This document shows, piece by piece, positions 1 to 10,200 of a DNA stretch of 64,000 bases. The stretch's first letter is position 1; every line of letters starts with the position of its first letter. The stretch lies in NCBI GenBank assembly GCA_041650805.1, contig JBAZKM010000003.1, positions 124,001 through 188,000 on the forward strand, in the 5' to 3' direction. Origin of the DNA: Candidatus Omnitrophota bacterium (lineage in GTDB: Bacteria; Omnitrophota; Gorgyraeia; 2-01-FULL-45-10). Made by a program: the position numbers and the translations under genes. The notes under the pieces were generated by a model. That model was not told where the DNA came from. It saw only the letters and a list, made by a program, of their open reading frames with translations, and made no database searches.

Positions 1-1
1 C

Positions 2-925
2 GCCCACCTGACCGGCCATCCGGCCGCAGACCCAATGGCGGCCATGCTGCCGATAGTGCCGTTTTTAGTCGGGACGATCCAACCGGTCGCGCCGATAGGG
101 CCTTCGTCAGCCGTCGGGGCACATCTCTCGGCCGAGTTGCAGGCCGCACAGCGTGCGGCGGAAGAGGCCGCAAAGGCGCGAAGAGGTAAAGAGGAAGAAG
201 AAGCGGCGCGAAAAGTTGAGACGACGGTACAGCCGGTTGCACCTTCTGTGCCACCGCTCTTTTATGATAAAAGAGGATCGCCCGTGCTACCGGTAAGGAC
301 CGCACCCCCGGCCGGTTATTATCTCTCAAGAGATATGAGCGCCCCGGAAGGGCTTGCAAAGAGTTTTGTGGAAGCCATCGCGGATTATATGTTAAAGAAG
401 AAACTCGTCCTCGCCTTTGTCGATGGGGTAGGGGGCCGGCAGTACGTAAACCCGATAGGGTTGATAGAGGCGCTCGAAGACCTGAAGAGAGACCCTGACT
501 ACGAGAAGATATTACAAAATCTCGAGATCGTCAGGTCAGGCCCGAAGAATATGAAGCTGAAATTGGAAGGGCATATCGAAGAAGGGGCTGAGGTATTCAT
601 CTTCTCTCCGTCGACGGACGAGGCCAGGGAGGAGACAGAGAAGATCAGGGGCGAAAGGGTGCGTTCTGTGTATATAGATGATTCGGGTCTCTCCGGCAAT
701 GAGTACTATCCGCTGTTAGAGATGATCGCTGTGACCCTGAAGAAGGCGGGTGATCATAGCCGTATCCTGGCTATGGCAGATGTGCTGCGGGACTTCTATA
801 TAATGCCGGAGGAGTCGGCAGACGGCCGGCTCATCTTCAGGTTATTGCCGCCATCTAAACGCCACGATACTCAGGAGTTGATATTGTATTATGCGCATCT
901 TAAGGAATTGATACGGAATGCATAG
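2..925 (+). CDS. C-terminal part of an upstream giant-type protein (5' end outside window)
   Basis: The frame is open from the first bases of the window to the TAG at 923-925, so the ATG at 35 is probably internal and the gene starts upstream. The visible start is low-complexity and alanine/proline-rich with a charged coiled-coil-like stretch around bases 130-230, like the linkers in the giant genes downstream. The last 180 residues look globular. A segment at about 580-760, with an acidic strand ending in IDD followed by G..YY.LLEM, lines up by eye with the C-terminal module of the two giant genes (strand ending LLDDN, then G..YLYLESVLK). I therefore read it as the end of a third, more diverged member of that family. 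No function can be named. Confidence 0.7.
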   Translation, partial: AHLTGHPAADPMAAMLPIVPFLVGTIQPVAPIGPSSAVGAHLSAELQAAQRAAEEAAKARRGKEEEEAARKVETTVQPVAPSVPPLFYDKRGSPVLPVRTAPPAGYYLSRDMSAPEGLAKSFVEAIADYMLKKKLVLAFVDGVGGRQYVNPIGLIEALEDLKRDPDYEKILQNLEIVRSGPKNMKLKLEGHIEEGAEVFIFSPSTDEAREETEKIRGERVRSVYIDDSGLSGNEYYPLLEMIAVTLKKAGDHSRILAMADVLRDFYIMPEESADGRLIFRLLPPSKRHDTQELILYYAHLKELIRNA

Positions 926-963
926 CGCCAATGTTAAATCCTAAAAAAGTTAGTTATCCTGCC

Positions 964-991
964 TTGACATATATAATTATAATGTTATAAT
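964..991 (+). promoter_or_regulatory. Sigma-70-like promoter upstream of giant gene 1
   Basis: A perfect -35 TTGACA (964-969) is separated by 16 bases from a perfect -10 TATAAT (986-991). An A-tract (TAAAAAA) ends 15 bases before the -35. The same A-tract, distance and TTGACATATATAA core occur upstream of the gene at 61609, so this is a shared design rather than a chance match. Confidence 0.8.
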
Positions 992-1002
992 ATATGGTAA
1001 AG

Positions 1003-1109
1003 TTTCTAGGATCCCCATAAGTGTAACTCGGGGATTGAGGGTCTTGGAAATCAAAAATTTAATTCACCTGTGATAAAATTAGCGGGATAGTTATCAATAT
1101 AATTCCGTT
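1003..1109 (+). promoter_or_regulatory. Structured 5' leader of unknown class
   Basis: The bases between the promoter and the terminator-like hairpin contain a stem, ATCCCC (1011-1016) with GGGGAT (1030-1035), closing a 13-base loop. GGTCT at 1040-1044 could compete with the 3' arm of the downstream terminator for AGACC at 1115-1119, although that is only 5 base pairs. I do not recognise a known riboswitch class. Confidence 0.35.
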
Positions 1110-1114
1110 ATAAG

Positions 1115-1159
1115 AGACCAGAAGGCCTAGAAATACCGCTTGGCACTCTGGTCTTTTTT
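1115..1159 (+). terminator. Rho-independent terminator or attenuator inside the leader
   Basis: AGACCAGA (1115-1122) is perfectly complementary to TCTGGTCT (1147-1154), with an extra inner GCC/GGC pairing, and a run of T follows to 1159. It lies after the 964 promoter but 44 bases before the giant gene start. Transcripts from that promoter must therefore end here or read through, which suggests attenuation or a small RNA of roughly 160 nucleotides. Confidence 0.65.
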
Positions 1160-1160
1160 A

Positions 1161-1188
1161 TTGACTCTTTGTTAACAAAACACATAGT
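1161..1188 (+). promoter_or_regulatory. Possible second promoter between attenuator and giant gene 1
   Basis: TTGACT (1161-1166), 16 bases of spacer and CATAGT (1183-1188) form a weaker promoter match just after the T-run. It would bypass the terminator, but it would leave only a very short untranslated leader before the ATG at 1204. Confidence 0.3.
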
Positions 1189-1203
1189 TAGATTAGGTAT
1201 TTA

Positions 1204-4200
1204 ATGGAAGTCAAACCACAGAAAAGATCGAAGTTCCATCCCATAATTAGGATAATATCATCCATTTTGATATTATCTTTCCTTCTTTATGATATAACAT
1301 GGGCCTATCCGGATCTCTCTCTCCAGCATAAACAGCAAGATAGCACACTCGCCCCGTCCTCGTTCTTCGCAAAGAAGGGCTCTCCCGAAGAGGTATACGG
1401 CAGGGTGATAGAAGAGTATATAGAGCGTAATAATGTGCCCAGGGATAAGCTCGTCCTTGGCACAGTCCTCGGGATATTGGAGAGATATAAAGGCGAAGAG
1501 TGGTTCGCCGGTAATATAAAATACTACCCGGAATATAAGGGAAGTGATATAGCCGAGATACGCATATCGTTCTCCGCGAAGTACCTCTTCAGGTACTTCG
1601 ACCCCCGTTTCGCAGACGAAGATAGGTACGCCAACCAGCTGGAGAAGATATCCTACACCGATCCCGTCACCTTCGAAAAACGGCTCCTCGATACGCTGCC
1701 CCTCAATGAAGGCAAACTCTCAAAGCAGGTGCTGAAGGTGGAGGCGCTGGCTGGGCCCGCAGAAGAAACGGCCGGAGCCGTATCTGGACGGCCCGCATTC
1801 GACCGGCAGGAGAACGCGCTTCTCTGGTATGAGATCGCACTGAGCGGCCTCGCCGGGTTTACGATAGCCCTCCTTTCCGGGTATGGCGCGATCAATAGCA
1901 TCCTATCCGCTTCGCTTGCGGTGATGCTGGGGATATCTTTCCACGAGTCGCGCCATTATACGAAGGCGCGCGAACTCCTCTCCGGCCATGCGCGCCGGCT
2001 AGGCATGACGGCTTACGCTAAGGATTACGGCCGCTCCTTCTTCTCCGCGATATTCGGAAGAGACGACGGGGCCATCCTCAAGGTCTCGATCGATACCAAA
2101 GGCGTTCACCTGGATCATCCCGCAAAGTTATTTACCGCGGAAGAGAATATCGCGATAGCAAAGAGCGGCGCATTCGGTAATATGATACTTGTGGGATTCT
2201 CCTTCCTGGCCTCCTACAGCTCCTACGGACTCTTCGACTCATTCAAACCTTTCATAGTGACGGTGGCGGCGGTCTCTCTGGCTCAGGCGCTCCTTTCGTT
2301 CCTGAGGGAAGGCGGCCTTTTCCGGGACGAGGCACCTGACGGCACTGGAGATCCTGACCGGACTATCGATGGAGAGCCGGAGGCGGGAACGGCTCCGGAT
2401 ATGTGGAGAAATAACGATCCTTCCGGCGAGGATGACGCGCTCAAGGAGAAGGTCATATCGGCCATGAGGCATATCGGAGATGACCGCGTGACGAAGAAGA
2501 CGCCTCTCCTGAGGATGCGCAGGCTGAGCGATATGGCCGGTAAGCCCGTCTTCCTTAAAGACGAATCCGTCCAGGTCTCCGGTTCGTTCAAGATGCGCGG
2601 GGTGGCCTTCGAGGTGGATGAAGCGGTACGCGGCAGGATAGCGGAGATAGATAAGTTGGACCCATCCCTCAGGGACAGGCCGTTCTACATAGTGACCCAG
2701 ACGGACGGGAACCACGGCATAGCGATGATCGAGGCGGTGCGGCTGGCCGTAGAGAAATATTGCCGTCTCCGCCCTGACCTGAAGCAGTTCCTGCGGGGCA
2801 TAGAACCCGTTGTCTTTACGATCCGCGGCCTTCCCGAAGTCAAGAGGGGGGCGATGGTCCGATATCTGGACGACTATCGCAGATCCGCGGGAAGCGCGTC
2901 AAAAGGCGAAATAAGAGAATATAAAGATTATGCGGAAGCCAAAGCGGCGCGCGAACTTTTTATAGAATTCAATAAAGACAGAGCGGCATATATGAAGCAT
3001 GGCGGGATCGACATAATGGCAGGCCATGCCTCTGCCGGTATAGAGATCAACGGCCAGTTGTCCGATGAAGGCGGTATAGGGCCCGACAAAAAAGTCGTGC
3101 TCATCGTGCCCGTGGGCGCCGGCGGGCCCGTAGGTATAGCCGCCGGGTTTAAGATGGAGAGGTTCGACAGGGCCAAGACGGTCATCGTGCAGACGGAGCC
3201 GTACTCGGCCTTCATACGCAGCCTCATCCTTGGCAGGACGGTGAAGAACATCCCAAGCCCGCCTCCCACCGCTCTCGTGAACGGGAGACCTGTGGTATTT
3301 GAGGACGGTATCGCCGTGGATATGCCTGAAGAAGAGGCGCTTAAGGTAGCCGGGGAATTTGTGGACAGGGGGGTGATCGTAGACGACAGGATGGCGCTCG
3401 ACAGGAGCGCGCCGATCGCCATGGCAGATCTGTCTGAGGCTAGAGGATCCGGGGAGGCCGTGGTGGGAGGGACGACGGCCGCCACGGTTGAAGCGCTTCT
3501 GGAGAATCTCGAAGACCTTGATGTCATAAAAGAGGCGGATGCCATAGTGCTGTTGGGGACCGAGGGGAATGTGGACCCGGATATCACGGAGTATATCAGG
3601 GGCCGTTCCCTGGCAGGTCCGGAAAGGCCGCAGCAGGCGCGTCCGGGTACGGACTTCAAAGGATTTGCCGGAATGTTGATCCTGCTCTCCGCGTCCCTCC
3701 TGGCGCAATACGCAGTCAATGCCTTCTCCTGCTATTTCGGCGCACCCATCCCGTCCGGACCGGCCGAGGCCATGCTCGCGTCGATGCCGTTCGGGATATT
3801 TGCGGTCTTCTTCCTGGCAAGGCCTGATGATACGGATCGGGGGCGCAGTATGGCCGGCCCGTCTCTTGATAACCTGGATAGGTTCGATAAACAGAGTTAT
3901 GCCGAAGTATTGGACCATAATAACACAGTAGTGAGGATATACGATCGCGGGATCCCGTCAGACGAGGTGGGCGGACTGGATGGTGTCAGGGTAAGGGTAA
4001 GGTTGGGCGATAAGGGATATCTCTCTTTTGGTGTGCATACTTGGGCCTCTTTCAGCGCTGAGTACGGTAATAGGATAGCAGATGCTTACATGGAAAAGGG
4101 GCACGTGACGAAGGTCATGATATACAGAGCCGATCCCGCGGACGGCGTAGATGTCGAAGAGATATTCGCGGAGTTCCGCAACGCCGATACCGGAGCACTT

Positions 4201-7200
4201 CTTCATGCCTTCTGGGGAAATGTCCGCGCAAGTCTGGTAGACCGCCTGAGCGAAAATTCCAGCCGTCTCATATTGAAGAATTACGCCCTGTCGCCCAACG
4301 GGGCATTGTCGTTTGCCGGGAAGACGAGGGCGCGTTTCGGCGGAGACTACGGCAGCAGGTTAATAGACGCCGAGCTTGAAGACGGCCAGGTGACAAAGGT
4401 CTTGATACGTAAAGAGAACCCTTCCGAAGGATTTGAAACAGAAAAGATGCTGACCCAGCTCAGGGACGGCGGGACCGGGAGGGTGGTTTCAACGTGGTGG
4501 GGGCACATAAAACAGAAAGAGTATCAGTCCATTGTGGAAAGCCGCCCCGGGCTGATCTTGCGGGATCGTCTGGATAGTTACGGAAAATTGACCCTGGCGT
4601 CCAGGACATGGAAGACGTTCGGCAGGGAATTCTCGGGTAGATACGTCGAAGCGCTTATCGAGAGAGGGCATGTGACGAGTGCCGCAGTATACAGAGAGGA
4701 CCCTGCCGGGGGTGTAGAATTAAATTATATCTTCTCACAACTTATAGACAGGGACACGGGCATGCTCGCCTATGCATGGGGGGATGCGATACATGCGGAG
4801 ACCTTAAGGGAACTTGCGAAAAGCCATCCCCGCCTTCTCTTGAGGCATATCAATTTATCGGGAAGGGGAGATCTCTCTTTCGCGAAGAGGGTCTGGGCGC
4901 GTTTTGGCGTCGACTATGCAGGCAGAGAGATAGAGGCCGATATTGACGAAGGGCACGTGACAGGCGTCAGGATATATAGGAAAAACCCGGAAGACGGCAC
5001 CGAACGTTCTGAAAGGTTCATCGAACTCCGTGACCCGGCCAGCAACAGATTAATCTATACATGGTGGGAAAATCTCAGTGCAGAAAAGTTCGATAAGCTG
5101 ATAGAAGCTTACCCCCGACTGAAATTACGGAATTACAGATTGCCGCCCAGTGGCGTCATATCTTTTGCCCACAGGGACGGGGGTAGTTTAGACCCTGAAT
5201 ATGGCGGAAAATTGGTGGAGGCGGATCTCGAAAACGGCCATGTGACCAAGGTAAAGGTGTATACAATAAGTGCCGAAGACGGAAGCGAGGTTACTGAGTT
5301 AGAGGAAGATTATTCCGAACTCCGCGATCGCGATACCGGAAAGCTCCTTAAGACATGGCGGAAGGCAATGACTGCAGGTACACTTCAGGGCATAGCCAGA
5401 CGCTATCCGCGTCTCGCCGCAACGCACCGTATTTCAAAGGCCGGCATGTTTGAGATAGGCGCTATTACGACCTATGTCAGCACCAGGTTCAAGGACTATA
5501 TGGCGAAGGCAAAGCTCGATGACGGGAAGATGCGGCTCGTTGAATTGATCTGGCAGGAGGACGGCGGGACCGTCAAGAGCAGGGTCGGACCGGGTTTCGG
5601 GCGCTCCGGCAGGCGGAAATTGTTCGAAGATGAAGAAGATTTTGTGCTTGATCTCGCCGGGAGATTAGAGGCGAACGGGATAGACGCCGAGATGAGCCTG
5701 GCGGTCAGCGAATCTCTCGTAAGGCTGCACAGGGATTCCCTGGGGATATTGGTCCAATATGAGTTCATGAGGCAGGAGGACGCGGAAGGCATAATAGGGC
5801 TTGACCCGGAAAGGATAGATTGTAAGCAGCTTGCGCAGAGCATCAGACATACCGTTGAGGGCTATAGGCAGCTGGGTATCCCTGATAGCGCCGTAAACAG
5901 GCTTCTGGCTACCCACATTCCTCCGATAGGTTTTATCAATTATCTCCAGCGCAGATACCGGCTTGGAAGAAAGATGGGGCTCATCTTACAGACATTGCGC
6001 CGTTTTAATATAGAGGCGTGGGTCAAAAAGTATCGCGATGTCATGGACAGGCGCGGCACCCTGGACAGGCAGAAGCACCTGAAGGAGTATAGGCCGGAAA
6101 ACAATGATCTTCTCGCGGATACAGGGAGGAGAGACCTTCTTGGGCAGCTCAAAGGATATCTGCAAATACTGCGTGTCCTGAGCAACAGGGGATCCCGCAG
6201 TTTTGAATACAGCGAATGCAATCCCGGGAGACACGGCGGATATGAGATGCTTATTGACGCTCCCCGGAACGATATCAGGCCGGGTCAGAGGTTCTATATA
6301 GGCGAACGCGAATTCCTTGTAGAGGTTGTCGAGGTGACCGGAGCAAGATCGGGTAAGCTTATAGTGGAGGTCAGGGAGATAGGCGGGGCAGAGGCAACCC
6401 TGCCCAGGGCAGGCACCATAGCGAATAACCCGGAGAGCGTCACATATGATGTCCAGATCAGGATATTACAAAGGGTCATAAGGAACCTGGAAGATACGAA
6501 TTGTGCCACCGCTTCGTACCCCGGCACAGAGGAATTCGCCGCCATAGACAGGATGCTGGGACTTGCCAAAGACGTGTCTCCGACGAATTTAGATTCCATA
6601 CAGGTGAATTTTTTGGATGAGCGCATCCCGCGAAGATTGGCGGACGGGGAATGGAAGGGCGATGAATCGCAGGAGGCGGCGGTCAAGCTCGCGCTCGGTG
6701 GCTCCAGACAGATTGTAGTGCACGGCCCTGCCGCGACCGGCAAGACGACTGCCATTGTGGAGATGGTCCGTCAATACGCGAAGCAGGGGAAGAGGGTGCT
6801 GGTCGTATCGCAGATGAACCAGGCCGTGGATAACGTGATAAAGGAGTTGATGGACGATGGGTCGATCCCTGTCGCCCGCCTGGGCAATAACCCGTCGGAC
6901 TTCAAGTATGGTACGGAGCGGGTCTGGTTCCAGGATGAAGAGGCATACCGCGGATTCCGGGAGAGGTTCAACAGGCAGCGGTCGAACGCATTCGTATTCG
7001 GGGCGACATCCATAGGCATCGCCACCGATAGGAAGCTCAGGGCCCTTGCCGGAACGAGGAGCAGACCCCAATTCGACGTCGTCATAATAGATGAGGCAAG
7101 CAGGGAGACGTTGACCGGCGCGCTCGTGCCCCTGCAATACCTGACAGGTGACGGTAAGCTCGTCGTCGTCGGTGACCGTAAGCAGCTTCCCCCGTTCGTG

Positions 7201-10200
7201 CTTGACGAAGAGATACGCGCCCTCCGGGAAGCAGGTATAGAGGATGGGCTGATAGACGGGTTCTACCGGGACGTAATAGGGACGCTGGCCGGCACCGGGA
7301 GGGCAGACGAGGTCACGCTCCTCACTAACTGGCGTTCCCACCCGCTCCTGGCCGGTCTTGTATCCGAGCTGTTCTATGAAGGGGATGTCAACAGACGGGG
7401 TTGGGAGGATTTCGATAAAGATACACTGAGTTTAAAGGTAATAGACATATCAGAAGAGAGGGACTATTACGAAACGCCGGTCGGCGACTCGTACCAGAAT
7501 TTAAGATCGGCGCGGGAAACGCTGGACCTTGTAGAACACTACAAGAACAATAGAAATGTCCCGCTGCCGAAGATCACCATAGTTACGCCCTACCTGGCGC
7601 AGGTAAGGCTTCTCGAAGGCATGCTCCAGGAAAAATACCGCAGGTTATCAACCGACTCATTACCACATGTTACGACCATCGACAGTTACCAGGGAGGGGA
7701 GAACGACACCATAATAATAGACACCGTGAGAAGCAATCAGCGCGGAGAGATAGGGTTCCTCAAAGACCTGCACAGGTTATGTGTCATACTCTCCAGGGCG
7801 CAGGAGAACCTCGCTATAGTATGGGATTCGAGGGTATTCATGCGTGAGCCGGAATCGGTCTCTGAGGCCGACCGGCCGGCGAGGGAGATATTCATAAAGT
7901 TAAAAGAATATTATGAGAGAGAGGTGCTCTCGTTCTTTCCTGAGCCGGAAGGGCGCGGCGCCATCGTCTCCGATGACGAAGATGATGACACGCCGCCGTC
8001 CGGAAGCGCCGCGCCAGGGCATATAATGCTCTATGCCCATGACCCGTTCGGCATAACGCTTGCCTGGACGGCGCTGCGGGGATTATTCAGAAGATTGTTC
8101 AGGCAAAACAGAGTTCCCGGGAGCCCTGAGCCGGATCGTAATGATATGGAAGTGCGAGCCATGGCCAGAAAGATAACCGTAAGATTGAACGACCTGCATG
8201 AGATATATAAAGATATAATCGACCGCATACCCGATATAGCGTCCGAATTCAGTGATATGGTGTCGGAATTTAACAGGCTCGGTAAAGAGTATAATGACCT
8301 TGGTAAGCCGCAGGAAGAACGGCAAAGGACCGTTAAGGACGTCCATGACGGTCTTAATAAAATATCCGGTGATCTTGATAAGCTGAAAAATGAGCTTATG
8401 CGCATTGATGAGTCCAGGAAGAGTGGCGCTGGACTTGGCCCCGGTTCGCCAAAGGCCACAACAGGGGCAAAGGTCCCCGTTTATGAGGATGTGGTCCTGG
8501 CTCTCAGCGCAGGGCATAAATCGACCAAGCTGCTCCATCTGGAAGATATGCGTAACCAGTTGCTTGAGATGAGGACGGACGGATCGTCCGCTTACTGGGT
8601 CTTCGGTATAGAAGAATGTGAAAATGCGGAAGAAATCCGGGGGCGGATATCCGGGATGCTGAGATGGAATATAATCAGATCGGCCCTTCCTGGTGATAAA
8701 GTATTTCTTTCTTTCGAGCATAGTTTCAGATCTTCCCGTTCTCCGGAGGGTCTCAAAGATATCATGGAAGCGGCTTTCCCGGAAATAGATTTCAAGGGGG
8801 GCTTCATCTCTCCCGTATATAAGGGTACGGCCCTGACAGTTGCAGCCCTGCGCGAAATAAGCGGTGGTACGGTTGCGGAGCCGGAAGGAAACCTGGGTCC
8901 CGGGGCGATGAATGCCGGTGCGCCCTTCGACACGATGCCCCTTGCGGGAAAGCTTATAGTGCTCGATATGGACGAACTCATGTTCACATGGCATCCGGAA
9001 CCGCTTGCCGAGAGGAAAAGGGGAGAGGGTCGCATCAGGGCCAGGCTTAAAGGCATCGAGGATAAACGTGAACGGGCGAGGATACGTGGCGAACTATCCC
9101 GCTCGTTCATGGCGGAATTTAGGGCGCGGCATTTGAGGGGCGAGAAGATAATAAAGGTCCGCAACGAGCTTTTGCCAGCACTCAAAACTCTCAGGGAGAA
9201 CGGGGCCGAGATAGCCGTAGTTACGGGAAGCTCACATATATACGCGGAGGTGTGCCTTGAGATGGCAGGCGCGCTCGAATATATAAGCACCGGAGACGGC
9301 GGCGGGAAGGCGATCTATTGCCTTACCGAAGATGAACGTAAGGTTACGAAGGCAGGTATGCCGGTGGGTAAGGCATTCAAGGATGCCGCTCGCGACTTCG
9401 GGAAATCCGATGCAGGCGCATGGAGCCGGGACACGATCTTCATAGGCCATGATACGGAGACCGACATCCCATGGGCAATGGCCGACAGCAGAGGGAATGG
9501 CCCCGTCTTTATACGTCTCGACGAGCTTACGCCGGACGATATCCCACATACGCCGTTAGATACCGTTATAGATATAGTGCGTGCGTTGTCATGGAAAGGT
9601 GATGGCGACATATCCGCGGGTTTCAGATCTGCATACCTCAACGCCCCTGCTAACGGGTCCCGGGACACCACGTCATACCGGGATATAAAAGATATTGAGG
9701 CAGGCGGGTACAGGTTCGAGATGAGAAAGGTATATTCAGACGGACTGCTCGTTCCCGTAATATCAGGCATCATTGTACGCAAGGCAGCACCCGGTACGCC
9801 GCGTCCTGAGTTCGGCATTTTAAGGGAAAGCGGCAATTTTATCTTATTTATAGCCGCAGGGTTAGATATTACACAGCATGCCTCCGGCCAGCAGGTTCAA
9901 ATGGCAGGGTTCGGCGGCATATCGATAGTATCGGCGCTTATCGTGCTGATAGGCGGCGGAGCGCTCTATCTCTATAAACGCAAGATGAACGAAGAGATGA
10001 AGAAGGATGTTAGGAAATTCAACCATGATGTCAACTCTTTGATGAATACCATCATGAGTGCCGTCGAAATGGATAACGGCGAGGACAAGGGGCTTATCAA
10101 TCTCTATGTACGCCGTAAGAATACCCGCGATGATCTGGAGAGCAGGATTAGAGATGCCCGCAGGAAGATCTTCGACAGAGAAGCCGCCGTGAAAAAGGTG

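Noticed and set aside
1003..1109. Known riboswitch upstream of giant gene 1
   Set aside because: I compared it from memory with preQ1, c-di-GMP, purine, fluoride and SAM types and found no matching core, so it is left as an unclassified leader.
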